A DNA stretch of 64,000 bases from Amanita rubescens (Eukaryota > Basidiomycota > Agaricomycetes > Agaricales > Amanitaceae), in the NCBI GenBank assembly GCA_015039365.1, contig WION01000122.1:79002-143001 (forward strand), written 5' to 3'. Positions 36,554-48,500 of the stretch are shown here, piece by piece (positions within the stretch are counted from its first letter, which is position 1; every line of letters begins with the position of its first letter). The notes below the pieces were generated by a model that ran no database searches, had not been told where the DNA came from, and saw only the letters and a program-made list of their open reading frames with translations. The position numbers and the translations under genes are program-made.

Positions 36554-37763
36554 CGTCTTGAGGGCGTGAGCGATGGGATAACTGTTGGTGCTGGTAGAGG
36601 TGTTGGACGGAGGTCAAATGGTGTGGATGAGTTTAATTTGCTTGTATTATAACTCGGGACTGCGACGTGCCCGGCTTGTCGCAGATATAATAGCATTACA
36701 AATCGAAGTATACTTCGTGCCTTGAAGGGGGAAAAAAGTCTGTCCAGAGCATGTGCTCCAGGAATGTTCTAGCTTCGGTAGGATAAATAACGCACAGGCA
36801 TGGAGAATGATTGACAGTCCTGTGCGATGTGTCAGCCTAGAATAGATATCTGCAGTTCAACGTACCGTTGAGGTTGTTGCAAGTACGTGGCGCCGTGTGG
36901 TACGGACTCGGATATCCGATATGAGGAGCAAACTTGGACAAAAACACCGGTTTCATCCCCTTGCTAGTTCCCCCCACATGGTAAAGACTTGGGTAAAGAA
37001 CGATCCAGCGTACAGCCAGAGACTAGAATGACTGGGCCAACGATGAGAGCTTCAGATGCGGAGTTTGAATTCACTCTTCGCTCGGGACTTTCACGGCGAC
37101 TTGAAATCCGTTTGAATTTGGCACCGCAATCAAGTATCCCGGTCCGGCGACACTCATCGCGCGATAGGCAGTAATTCGTCGCAAGCGGTAGTCCTTTTTC
37201 GTTAGTAAAGGATCAAAAGATGTCGGAACAACAAATCCGTGGTGGTAGCGCGTATTTCGTAATTCGGAGCGTCGCCCGTGGTTGGGTATAATTAGGAAAT
37301 CAAGGTCAGTGCCCATTCCAATATTTGACCGTATCTTCTCTCAGAGTGCGTCAAAGGTGATTAAATGGTCGGAACCGAGCGATTCAATTTCCATGACTGC
37401 AGGTGCGTAGGATTACATTGCCTGCCATTCCCAATTAACAATATAATGCAGCACGTCATGCAGCTTCAGATCCGGTACCGACAGGTGTGGACTCATCGGC
37501 ACTTTCGTCGACGATTCTTAATAGTGGAGCTTTAGAGGAGTCAATGACTCGATGGCCTCACGCCGCACGCGTCCGACAAAGCTCTAATTTGGAATCCGCA
37601 TATAGACTGTAGCGGCAACTGTCTATATCAATATATCACGACTTGGCAGGGGAATTCTCATCACCATGGCCGCTTAGAGTCTCAAGCGGATTCACATGGA
37701 TACCGCAACATACATATTAGGATCTCAATCTGCCTTCGCTTCCAAGTATACCCCGTTGCGTCT
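36554..37763. other. Intergenic region
   Basis: Holds the promoter of the flavoprotein (right of 36553) and that of the membrane protein at 37764. Short frames (for example minus 37071-37316) have no motif, so I call nothing. No repeats recognised. Confidence 0.4.
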
Positions 37764-38831
37764 ATGTCAAGTTGTACGACCATAGCCGCAAACCCTGATG
37801 TCTCGGGAATCGGTGTATGTATGCCCATTGAATCTATTGCCTATTCCAAAACTTACGTATATATCGTCTAGATCCGAGTAAACCTATACATGACAATGTT
37901 GCTGATGGCCTTGATTCCCGAGATTCCGGGCGTCACTACGCCATTGCTAGACGTTATAGCCAGCGGTGCAGGAATCAGTGGTGTTGCGTTGTTGATCACA
38001 GCAATCGTCGAGACCGTAAAAGGACAGCTTTCGCTATATCATGCCATTTTCATCATCCATATGCTATATTTCACCGGGGTTATGGTTGCCCCGTCAGGTG
38101 CGTGTTGTACTGTAGGAGAAATGACCGTATTCTCATTGCGAGGCGCTCAGGAGGCTACAAAGGCACCATGTCCACGCTTACAATACGCGCAGTAGTCACT
38201 ATCGGTCTGACATATGGTTGCATCATGCTGTTTACCGGATATGCGTTTTACATTTGGGCAAAGGCTCCGACATTTGGAAGGTTTTCTGAATGTAATGACG
38301 AAATCAAGTACATTTTCTTCTTCCATCCGGTTCGCGCAACTGCTATCTGGTTGAGGAAATTGTGGATGGCCATACTCGGGATTTCGCTTGCGTTCCTCGT
38401 TGTCTTCCCAGTGATGGGGTTATGTTGCAGCATGTGTGGTTGCTATTGGACCATCCAACGAACAAACCGCGGTCCCGTTACCATAACTGACGTTATAAGC
38501 GCTTACATATCCCAGCTCGCGAAACCACTGTACGTGTTTTTGTCAGTGGAAATACATAACTGATGATTCCTTACCAGGACGGTGGTGTACGGCGTTGTAA
38601 TGCTGGAACTGTATGTATGTATATCATAAAAATTATCTTCTTTTGATTCACAACCCGTTTCAGGAAAAGCTCAATAAGCACTTGCTCAGTTCCGGTGAAC
38701 AACAGTGGACATTTGGGCAGATCATGGCTCTCGTCCAAATCATCAGCACAGTGAACGAAGTGTTTCACTTCCTAATGAGCTTATATGCCCCAAGAAATGA
38801 AGTCACCTTGGTTCCACCCGGGGACGATTGA
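37764..38831 (+). CDS. Multi-pass membrane protein, tandem copy 1
   Basis: Member of an agaricomycete membrane-protein family of unknown function. Exons 37764-37814, 37872-38097, 38154-38529, 38578-38614 and 38664-38831 give 285 aa in frame. Landmarks: ANPDVSGIGIRVNLY at the start; ISGVALLITAIVETVKGQLS followed by HAIFIIHMLYFTG; an EC(N)DEIKYIFFF motif after a tryptophan-containing helix; a cysteine cluster (GLCCSMCGCYW) after the next helix; and a C-terminal WTFGQIMALVQIISTVNEV. About six hydrophobic segments. The duplicated gene at 39255 has the same exon structure. Confidence 0.82.
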
Positions 38832-39254
38832 ATAGTGATTCGCTTTAAGCTGTGCGTTCGAGTCATCCTGAACCGTTTTTTTCCTTTAGAGGCGATGTTG
38901 ACTGCGATTCTCAGCATGTTACTAATATATTATTATATTGAGTATAGTTGATGTGGCGCTGCAAGACCAGCTGAGCCGCAGTCGATTTGGGTGGACCGTA
39001 TCTTACAGATTCGCAGTGGTTATATTTGGATTCGTCAGCTTTTGTTCAATGTTGTGCAAAGCTGTATTGTTTGATCGTGTATTTTGATCTTCTGATGGTA
39101 ATGCCGTAACTGCACAGGTTTGGAAGCGAACTGATTTCATTATTGTGTCCAAATAAAGCGAGCCGTGGCCCATTGCCTGCTGCATGCGTGCTTTTGTAAA
39201 GGTGGACCTGCGCGTTCCGAGCCCCCACGTCTTCTACTCGTCTTCCACTCTGGC
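38832..39254. other. Intergenic spacer between tandem membrane-protein genes
   Basis: Contains the 3' end of copy 1 and the promoter of copy 2. Minus-strand frames here are short and unsupported. Confidence 0.4.
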
Positions 39255-40370
39255 ATGTCGAATGTAACGTGTATCGGTATATCTGCTAACCCCGATGTCT
39301 CTGGAATCGGTGTGAGTCGCTATCCCTCACTCAAATAATGGGCGCTAACTTTTTCCAACTGAACAGATTCGTGTAAACCTCTATATTACGATGCTTCTTT
39401 TGGCTATAATCCCGGAAGTCGAGATCACTAAACCTCTCCTTGAAGTTCTGGTTGGAAATGCTGGAATTAGCGGGCTGGCATTGCTGGTTACGGCTTTAGT
39501 TGAGACGGTGAAGAAGCAATTGTCGCTTTACCATGCAATCTTCATTATCCACATGCTCTACTTTACGGGGATCATGGTCGTGCCTTCTGGTAAGCAAAAG
39601 TCGGATTATCTCGTCTCCCTCGTCCTGACCATGGTGGATTCAAAGGTAAATACGAAGGCAACAAAATCAACTTCACCTTTCGGATATTAATATCGTTCGT
39701 CATGACGTACGGAAGTGTCATGCTCTTCACCGGCTATGCGTTCTACGTATGGGCTACTGCTCCGACATTTGGGACGAATCCCGAATGCAATAATGAAATC
39801 AAGTACATCTTTTTCTTCATATCGGTTCGTGCGACAGTAGGGTGGTTGCGGAAGTTGTGGATGGTTGGGTTGGGGGCCACGCTGGGGCTTATGGTTCTCG
39901 TTCCTCTGGCTAGTTGCTTGTGTTTGTGTTTTCTAGGGTCTGCCGGCGGTGGAGGGCGGAGCTCCTTACGGAAGAATACGATCAAGTATTCGAAGCCCTT
40001 GTACGTCCAACGACCCTCTTCAATTATTATATCTGACGTATCGTTTCCAGAGCGGCAATCTACGGTGTTGTGATGTTGGAGTTGTACGTGCGTCGCGATT
40101 TCAGCTCCATCCTATCGTATTCTTATTCCTACTTGTATTTTCTAGGAAAACCGGAACAAGCATTTAGTCGCTGGAGGCGAAGACCAGTGGACGTTCGGGC
40201 AGATCATGGCTCTCGTTCAGATTATCAGCACCTTCAACGAGATGCTTCACTTCGTCATAAGCCTCTTCTCGAGATCAGACGAGGACGACGGAGGATTTGG
40301 CGACGCGGCACACTTCGAAGATTCCGGTTCAACTAACTCAACACGTGAGTTTTCATGTCTTTTTTTCTAA
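39255..40370 (+). CDS. Multi-pass membrane protein, tandem copy 2
   Basis: Paralog of 37764-38831. Exons 39255-39311, 39367-39589, 39646-40000, 40051-40087 and 40146-40370 give 298 aa in frame. Same signatures: SANPDVSGIGIRVNLY, SLYHAIFIIHMLYFTG, ECNNEIKYIFFF, WTFGQIMALVQIISTFNEM. The fourth exon is 37 nt in both copies. The C-tail is more acidic (SRSDEDDGGFGD). A GTGAGT near the end (about 40345) could start a further intron, so the last few residues are uncertain. Confidence 0.8.
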
Positions 40371-40992
40371 CGTTGGTGCTCATTAATTGAAGCTGGACGG
40401 GCCCGACTTCATTTCTTTCGAAGGAGAGGGGTGAAGGACAATGATGAGCAGGGTAATGGGCTGGAACTGCAGCGGGCTCGGCAAACGCAAGCATATTCGA
40501 TATGATTGGAAGACAGCCTAGAGGCGATAAAGTTAAAATCTGGAAAAGCTTGTTCCACACGCGGGGCAGTCGTGGCTCATGGTTTACGCCTAGGTCGACT
40601 AACGCTGGACCGAGAAAACACTGCAAAAGATGAGGTGCAAGCAAGAGGCGTTGTAGAAACGCGTTATTATGTGGAATAACATTTCTTCCTAATGACGCCT
40701 ATGGTGTGAATTCCAGAAAGGCACCGCCCTTAGACATTTGACAAGCACGGCGAGATTGAGAAATCTTCAGACGACGCCCGCGACATCCTGCATAATCATA
40801 TTAATCCTAACACTCATTCGCTCTCAATGATGGGGCGATTCAACGTTATGTACCATGTGCTGTAACAAAATAAGTAGATGAAAATCGATCAGATACAGCT
40901 CCCTCCAAGTTACTAAACGAATTCACTGTATTCACGGCCCATCCGTCATCGTCTTCGCCATCTTCACCTTACCTTTGCCGATTTCAATCATT
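40371..40992. other. Intergenic region
   Basis: No gene, repeat or RNA recognised. A minus frame at 40333-40644 has no motif. Confidence 0.4.
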
Positions 40993-42381
40993 TCAATGAT
41001 CATCTTCGCCATCATCCTCCTCATCCTCATCCTCTTCTTCGCCATCTTCATCATTTTCAAGCTCTATCCACTGCATTCCGGGCCAGAAATCTTCAGAGAC
41101 AGTCCAATCAGAGTTAAGCCGCTCCGACCACGTCAGGTTCCTGTGTGTTTGATGGCAGGAGAGCGTGATTATTCCTAAATTCGGGTGTGCTTGTCCCAGA
41201 CCCTTCTGTAAGCAAGATTGTAGATCGGTTGAGAACTGCCCGAACATCTGATCCCCGAGGTCCAGGAAGTAGAAATAAAAGTGCACGTCAAGCTCGCCAA
41301 AGACTACTAATCGTTTAAGAAATTCGGGACACCGCCACAGCCTCTGTCAATGGATGATCAATGCAAGAATGAAATGAAATAGCCGATAGCTTACCTGTAT
41401 AGAATTTTCATGGATGGTAAATGTTAAACTTTTCATAAGAATAGAGTCATCCTCTATGAAAACCGGAATCGCCTCCATCATTTCGCTCAGCAAATCGATG
41501 TTCTCGCTTGAAATCCCAAGGAGGCAAATTGATAGCTCGTAATATCTGGCCCAGTAACTCGAAGAATCAGTAGGCCACTGCCTTTGCGATTTTAAGATCT
41601 CTTGGCATGCTCGGAGCACATTTCCAGGACAATAAAAGGAAGGAATCAGGGTGATTGCAGAGTCGTTATAGAGAGAACAATTTAGCAAAAAAACCAAGGC
41701 ATTGTGCGACGGCGAGATGGATTTCGATGGAGGGCCTTGATTTTTGTCCAAAGATGCGCATCCGAGTACTCGAGGCCGGTGTAATGTATTCCGAGGATTT
41801 GTAGATGGGGATTATTGACAATAATCCCATCGAGATCATGGTAATATTCAAGGAATAGCGTATGGAGCCTGAAGTGACCGTCTCTGTATGGCGCCGAATG
41901 GTTGTAGGTCAACAATCATGCCACGTGTCATCACTACGACGAACCTGATTACTTCGCTTATTCTCCCCTCGGATAGATCTCCCATAGGAAGATATAAAAC
42001 GCGAAAGTCGATCAGGTTGGACATCTTTCCAAGGGCCTCGGCGAGCTTGATCAAAACTAACTGAAGCGCTTTGGTGTGGGTGTTATATAGCTCGGTAGTT
42101 TCCAGTTCAACGTAAAAAGTCTTCACAATCGACGCTTTCTGTGGGTAAGCGGTCAACGTATGCAACAGCGATCTATCTTCTTTCAACGCCAGTGGAACCC
42201 TATTGTCGGATAATATAGCCATTTCGGCTGGCCCTGCACTAAATTCGATGTGGCTGTACAGAACGTGCTCTGCCACATGTCGTAGCGAAATATTTACCCT
42301 GGAAAAAACGGCCAAATCTTTAGGTGAGCAGAGTCGCAATATATCAACCTGTATCTCAAGAGGAAGGCCAGCAAGACGCAT
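40993..42381 (-). pseudogene. F-box protein paralog 4, frameshifted
   Basis: Homolog of the 31.9-34.8 kb F-box genes on the opposite strand. F-box LPLEIQVDILRLCSPKDLA with ISLRHVAEHVLYSHIEF near the start. The frame changes twice relative to the paralogs: near 41915 (just after IRFVVVMTRGM) and near 41690, in a run of seven T. Downstream segments remain recognisable (LHTLFLEYYHDLDGIIV; LGISSENIDLLSEMMEAI), and the conserved last intron (GTAAGC...CAG) leads to a final exon. That exon has a strongly acidic tail (EDGEEEDEDEEDD) absent from the others. Sequencing error in the T run cannot be excluded. Confidence 0.7.
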
Positions 42382-42820
42382 ACTGCTGAGGACGATGGCG
42401 TATGAATGCAGAAGCATTGTGCGCGGCAAACTTATTTCCGAGGCCGAGTGAAACGAAGGACTCGGTTTTATTCCGAAACTTGAGCCGCTTTTATTTCCTT
42501 TTTGGTAAGCGCCGGTAATTACCGAATAAACAAATACACGCACATACTAACAAACAGCCTCGGACCTGCCGTGCACAGCAGCGGCCCATAATTCCAAGTT
42601 CAGTTTTAACCTCCGCCCGGCTCGCCTCGGATCCAAGGTCACTATGCCAGTGTTGGATGATACCAGCTCCTTTCACGTTCAATAATCTGCATTGCAACAG
42701 TAATCGGTATAATCACAACAGGAGGGAGAAAAGCGCTTTCTATGCATATAATACAACCACTGACACGACTCGGTATGACGGTCCGTATCGGACAATATCT
42801 AATTACATTTAATTATCATT
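42382..42820. other. Left flank of the large element
   Basis: Holds the 5' flank of the F-box pseudogene. Its right end (TTTAATTATCATT) abuts the first 10-bp repeat of the element. No gene. Confidence 0.4.
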
Positions 42821-42930
42821 GTGATCTACCGTGATCCGCCGTGATCCGCCGCGATCGAGCGTGAATCGGCGTGATCCGTCGTGATCTATCATGCCCCGCC
42901 GTGCTTCATCGTGCATACCCATCGTGCATG
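42821..42930 (+). repeat. Left terminal array of 10-bp GTGATC repeats
   Basis: At least ten consecutive units on a strict 10-bp period: GTGATCTACC, GTGATCCGCC twice, GCGATCGAGC, GTGAATCGGC, GTGATCCGTC, GTGATCTATC, then decaying to ATGCCCCGCC and GTGCTTCATC. Likely binding sites for the element's transposition protein. Confidence 0.75.
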
Positions 42931-43222
42931 CCTGTCGTGACCTTTCGATCATCGTAGCCCTTCAGGTCACTCCGATCCCGGTACATGTTGAGGAAAATCT
43001 TGACACTGAGGGTCACCCAGTGAGCTGGCGGTCGGCAGTAGCACCTTGCATATCGACCAATACCTATTCACTGTGCTCGTTGTTCATCGTTACCGGAAAA
43101 ATAATATGGCAATGCCCACCTGACATCCCCCAGCCGTGTGACTATAGCGGCAAAAGTAAAACAGAGTAGCGCCGTGACAAACAGAAAAAATTCCCTTCCC
43201 CTCTCTTCCTCGTTTCTTCGTC
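42931..43222. promoter_or_regulatory. 5' region of the HECT-like gene
   Basis: Sequence between the left array and the start codon. No frame of note; presumably contains the promoter. Confidence 0.35.
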
Positions 43223-46200
43223 ATGCCCATAACCACCTCTGTCGCTGAGCTGTTTCCTCTCATCCCTCGTGATCGTTGCACACAATGCACGACAGTGTGC
43301 GCGGGTGCCACCTTTGGACAAGTAAGTGATTTCTATGCTTCCCAGTCTATGAGCACACCTTATCTTGCTTAGTTCTTTGTTCAACGTCATGAACCAATAA
43401 ACGCTACGGAGCTTTGCGGTTGCGGCCACCCTTACTGGCAGCATTATATCACCCAACCGGCGATTCGATTGGCTCCTAATGCATCGAGTGTGTCAGCCGT
43501 AGCTCGTGGTAACTGTCAAGCGACTGGATGTGGAGGCTTCATTCCTTTGGTAACGATCAATACAACACAAGTTTTCATCTGAATAATCAACACTTACAGT
43601 CATCAATGTCCACAACGATGACCTTGCAAACTCTTTGCGCTTGTGGCGCACCTTATCTTCAGCATACTCGGGACATACCAGAGTCAGTCCATAATTCTCT
43701 TTCTTTCACGACAGCAGACTCACCTTTTGTTTATCTCTAAGTGTGGCTCCTCCACCCCGAATATCAAATACCCACGCCGCGCCTGGCCATCTCACTCCAG
43801 CCCAAATTGAGACGCCTCTACCTGCGCTACCCACAGGTGTCACGACTGGAATCCCAACACCACTCGCCGCGGTACGCACAGTTGGGACGTACAGCCCTGC
43901 ATTTGTCACCCCTGTTGCATCATCACTTTCTGCATCTCAGCAGCGTCAAGTTTCTGCCACTAGGACCCGCCGCGCCGGCACGAGTGGTTTTGGATACAAT
44001 CCAAGCCAGGGTCCAACACCCGGCCCACCCACCACCATCCCTTCAAGAAAGGGCAAAAGGACAATGGCGATGCCCTTGCCGTCGAAACTTAAATGTGCAA
44101 TAATACCTTTCGCGGTATTCAATCAATTGTTAATTCTTTAGATCAGATGTACTTACGAATTTAACCGTTTAGAACCGCACCAACTCTGAGACTCCCTGTC
44201 CTCCGAATATGTTCCGCCTTACTGACATCCAACGTGATCAGTTGCTTCCGCAGCTTGCGAAGTGGAACCTTGTCATCCCACTTACGGAACCAGAACAGTC
44301 AGAAACTATATGGGAAGTACTTGATGAAACTATTACTCACCATCTCCAGGCGCATAATATTACTATCGAACAACCTCCTGCTTTGCAGGACCATCCCTAC
44401 TTCAACCTTTCATGGTCCGTCTGCCAAGCCGCGCGTACCAACAAAACGGGAATCAGCAATTATACCCCGTCGACGCCTCCCCAGTATGCTTTTACGTTTA
44501 ATTATTTGCAGGGGCTAGCATGGCCCGATCCAATCGAGGAAGGCTACGGTGTGTTTTTTGTCGGTCAGTTATTCCATTTTACTACCGTCATCCAAGGCTG
44601 AATCAACCTACCCCCATCAGCTCCCCGTAAAAACCACCTCCGAGGGCCACTACCAGAATCAAGTGATCTCAGCCACCATCCCTGTTGGCCATGGCGGGTT
44701 GTATCTCCTTTCCATGACTGGCTCAGGTTTGGAGGCGAGAACGATCTCTACCAAGCAAATTCCTGCATAGTTGAGTGTCAAATTAATGACGGAGGGGCTA
44801 GCGGCGATGACGATGAAGTAAGTTTGACCGTGTGTCGGCACCTCCATTTTCTCCTGACTGTTTGTTAGTTTCAACCATCTCCTGTTACCCGCAAGCGCTA
44901 CTTACCTCCGATTGTTCATCCTCGGCCCGTTCGCCGCGTTCGTTTGGATAGCGGGCCTGGTCAATCTCAACCTCCCCTCCCATCATTTCTTTCTGAATCT
45001 CGTGTCCCCTCGTCATCTCAGGCTGTCGTAACCGAACCACTCTTTACACCCGACAGTCCACCTGCTGAATGCTCACGCCACGATAGCCGTTCTCCCACCC
45101 CTCCACCTATTTTATTGCGGCCCGCACTCGATGATCGCCTACCCGATTCGGTCATCCGTCAGTGGCAAGACTCCCTTCAGATAAAACGGGAAGTAACAAG
45201 GGCACCGACACCGCACATAAAGGGGCCAAAAGCCACTGATCTTGCGACATTTCTTATTAGCGCAGTCTACGCACTTGCCAAACAAGAACCCGTACCAGAA
45301 AAAGACAATGAATTAGGCGTGACTTCTAACCATATCAAAACCCTTTATTCCTTATTTAAACCGTTCCCAACTTTCATCGTGTAAGAGCCTTCTCGCGTCT
45401 ATCCGCTTTCATGCTCTAAATCCTCTTAAGAACTGAGATCTCCGTAACTGACCTTGGAATTGACACTTCCGGAAACGGCCTTCTCCGTACTGTATTTCAA
45501 TCAGCGCTACAGCAATCTACAAAATCCCACAGGTGGATCCCCAGTGTGAACAAGGGATACCATAAGCTTCACTTATCTCGGAACCCGGACCTTGATATAG
45601 TTAATCAAACTATAGACTACAAGGTTGAAGGGCACATTGCTGCGCTTTTCACTACACACCTCGCTATTGGTCCCGATCCCATCTCTCCCTTTGTCATTCT
45701 CGCCGCCACCTTAACTAAGTTGGAAGAATTTGAATTTGATGTGGAGTTTGCGAGGGCTATGATCCCAGATGAAGACCTTTTGAACAAGGTAGAACACATT
45801 ATTAACTTACCTGTTGGCAAGATCGACGCGACCGACATGTCAAAAGATTGGTTACATTCCCTGGCCTCGGATATTGAACTCCCTGTAAGTGCAACCATTG
45901 ACCGCTAAACCAGAACACGCCTGATGTCTTTCAGGCAAACCATTTGACGCAATCACGCCCGGTTGAGGCACACCAGAAAATGCAGAAGCAAATGCTTGCG
46001 TACTACCTCATCGGTGATCGTGACCCTTGGAAGCATACAAATTTCCAAGCGTTCAAAGAGGGTTTCAATTCCATCGCATCCGGTCCCTTTCTAAAGGTAA
46101 GTTCATAGTCCAAACCAAGTTGATCTATCTCACGTTGACTAGTTTCCACTTGCGCGATGGGACGAGCCTCGGTACCTCCAACGTTTCCTCGCCACTCTAT

Positions 46201-46751
46201 ATAATCGTCGCATTGAAATCCCCGGAGACGTCATTCCGCTAATTCGTTGGCATGCTACAGATGTGGACGATCCCGCAACTTACAACCTTTGCTGCCTGTT
46301 CATCATGCGGTTTACGCGTTGGATCGAAGGAATCGGGCACCCTCGTGAGACGAAAGATAACCTTGTAACTTCGCAGCAATACGCGCAAGCACGACTCGAC
46401 CGTGGTCTACGAGCAAGGCTCTTTCATCAGGTGGTTACGGGGTGCTCATTGAAACTAAATTTGCAGGATGAGTTTATCAATGTATGGGAAAGAATGTTCT
46501 TCACGTCAACCATATTCACAACATAATAGATCCGCTTGGCTTACCGGCCACTTGTCCGTGATGAAGACACCATCAAGTTTTCCGTTTGCACAAATACGAT
46601 CTATCTCAACATCAACAAAGAAATAGCCCGTCTTCTGGTCCAACCCGGCCTATTATACCGTCACGATGCTAAAGGAAAGGAAGTCTGTACGGAGTTTGAC
46701 ATGTGGTGGCACGCGCAAATGATTCTTGGAGATGATTTTAACAGAGCTTGA
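43223..46751 (+). CDS. Cysteine-rich protein with HECT E3-ligase-like C-terminus
   Basis: Eleven exons (43223-43321, 43373-43549, 43600-43682, 43742-44114, 44173-44548, 44621-44817, 44869-45380, 45431-45884, 45934-46095, 46143-46481, 46530-46751) all join in phase with GT-AG introns, giving 997 aa. The N-terminus has two Cys/His modules (CTQCTTVC...LCGCGHPYWQH; LCACGAPYLQH) that look zinc-binding. Residues about 115-230 are Pro/Ser/Thr-rich. From about 610 the pattern follows HECT ubiquitin ligases: GNGLLRTVFQSAL and GPDPISPFVILAA in an N-lobe, then LFHQVVTGCSL and FSVCTNTIYL, where Cys944 sits where the catalytic cysteine should be. HECT assignment is by motif pattern only. An intact frame in a mobile element suggests use in transposition or host interaction. 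Confidence 0.72.
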
Positions 46752-46903
46752 GCACGCGATAAAAACACACACGTACGTATATAGATTAGTTAATGGTTGA
46801 GCATGCGGTCGTTGCGCAATACAGGCTGCCTCCTCCCATGTTTACAGATCGTCAGTGTCCGAGAGAAGTGATGTCAATCCCAAGGGCGACAGCTATGCAG
46901 CCT

Positions 46904-47245
46904 TGACACTTGCACATGAGCAGGCGACTCGAGGTCTAACCTACGTGAGCGACAACTGTCTAACTCAAAAAATCCGCACTAGTACGCCCCTCCCTTGACA
47001 CTTGCACATGGAGCAGGCGACTCGAGGTCTAACCTACGTGAGCGACAACTGTCTGACTCAAAAAATACAAAGCCGACGCCCGCATGTCGGTAGAACGCAC
47101 TCTTTCGCACTGTCAATGGGGCAGTAGGGTCGTTTGAAAGATGGTGAGGGTAGCCTTTAAACGCGATTGTAGCAGTGAAACGGCAAATGAGCAGGCGACT
47201 CGAGGTCTAACCTACATGAGCGACAAGTGTCCAACTCAGAAAGTT
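46904..47245. repeat. Tandem repeat, about 92-bp unit
   Basis: Copies begin at about 46904 and 46996 (CTTGACACTTGCACATG, then GAGCAGGCGACTCGAGGTC, CTAACCTACGTGAGCGAC and AACTCAAAAAAT), and a third, partial copy lies at 47189-47245. Confidence 0.8.
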
Positions 47246-47324
47246 CCACGCCGTTTCTTTGGTATCTGTGTCAAACAAACAGAGAAAGCGAGAAGTAAAG
47301 AGGTAGGAATACGTGAGACTTGGG

Positions 47325-47430
47325 CCAAATTAGGATTGTTTCCCAATTGGGAAGTTAAACTTCGTCGTGAAACAACAGCCCAATTGGGGTTGTTTCCAAG
47401 TTGGGAAGTTGAACCTCGTCATGAAACATG
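47325..47430. repeat. Two-copy direct repeat with CCCAATTGGG palindromes
   Basis: The unit AAT(T)GGG(A)AGTT(A/G)AAC(T/C)TCGTC with ...GAAAC is repeated twice, about 49 bp apart. Each carries or abuts CCCAATTGGG. Confidence 0.65.
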
Positions 47431-47479
47431 AGCTAGACATTCCGTCGCTCACATTCCGTCGCTCCTTACCCGCCATCAC

Positions 47480-48250
47480 GCTCTTTATATATGGTGAGCC
47501 ATACGCCTGTTCTTGCCATCACACCGTCCGACACTAAGACTGTTTAGGCTTTCTCGTTAACGGGAGCTCGCGTCGTAACCCGGAACGCAAGGAGATAGAC
47601 CAGTGTCTCTCCAGATGGTTAGACCTCGTGTCGCCTTTTCACGCCGTCACGCCGTTCAACACTACGACTGTTACTAGGCTTTCGTTAACGCGAGCTCGCG
47701 TCGTCACCCGGAACGCAAGGAGATAGACCATTGTCTCTCCAGAGGGTTAGAGCTCGTGTCCCCTTTCATCCAGTCACTGACGCTCTTTCTATATCGTGAG
47801 CCACACACCTCTTCTTGCCATCACGCCGTCGCCGTTTAACACTATAAATGTTAGGCTTTTCTCGTTACGCGAGCTCGGAGCGCAAGGAGATAGACCTTTG
47901 TCTCTCCAGAAGGTTAGACCTCGTGTCGCCCTTTCATCCACGAGCTGCCCTTCATCAAAATCACCACCTCACCAATGGTGAGCCAATATGCCTCTTGATA
48001 TCACTGTTCAACACTGATGCTATGAATGTTAGGCTATTCTCGTTACCCTTGCTCGCGTCGTCACGTTACAGGACAAGCGAAGCATCTGGGGGTCTACGGT
48101 GGCGACCCTGACACCATGACTCACCAGCTCTGTTGAGCAACCCTTGTGATGTCGTCCAACTCGCAAAGGAGACCTGGAATGCAAGGAGATAGACAATTGT
48201 CTCTCCAATGGGTTAGACCTCGTGTCGCCCCTTTTGTCCAGATCCTCTGA
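47480..48250. repeat. Tandem repeats of about 120-200 bp, four diverged copies
   Basis: Each copy contains ATGGTGAGCCA, TTAGGCT(T)T(T)CTCGTTA, GAGCTCGCGTCGT, CGCAAGGAGATAGACC and GTCTCTCCAG(A)...GGTTAGACCTCGTGTCGCC. A diverged piece recurs in the other gap at 52790-52910. Confidence 0.75.
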
Positions 48251-48500
48251 CATTCACGCCAACGTTATTCTACTTGGAACTGTCGCTTGTCGCAAACATC
48301 GCTCCTGAGGTAGCAGCGTCAAGTAAGCAGCGACTTTACGTTCTTTTTCTCAATTGCTGACGACATCGTCCTCTTCCAGCATCAACTGGGGCCCATTTTA
48401 CATGAACGCGCCATCCGCTTGACTTCATGATCGAAATTCTTAATGTATACATTGGCGTCAAGAAGTAAGCAGCGACTTTACATTCTGACGAAGTACACAA

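Larger units (their letters stand above)
46752..48500. other. Repeat-filled gap inside the element
   Basis: About 1.7 kb between the convergent genes at 43223 and 49990. It consists largely of tandem repeats (listed separately) and has no supported gene. A plus frame at 47141-47431 is built from repeat units. Confidence 0.6.

Noticed and set aside
42840..42930. CRISPR-like array at the 10-bp repeats
   Set aside because: Units are contiguous, without spacers, in a eukaryotic genome, and inverted at the other end of the element.
47141..47431. 97-codon plus frame in the element gap
   Set aside because: Built entirely from the tandem repeat units, so coding is unlikely.
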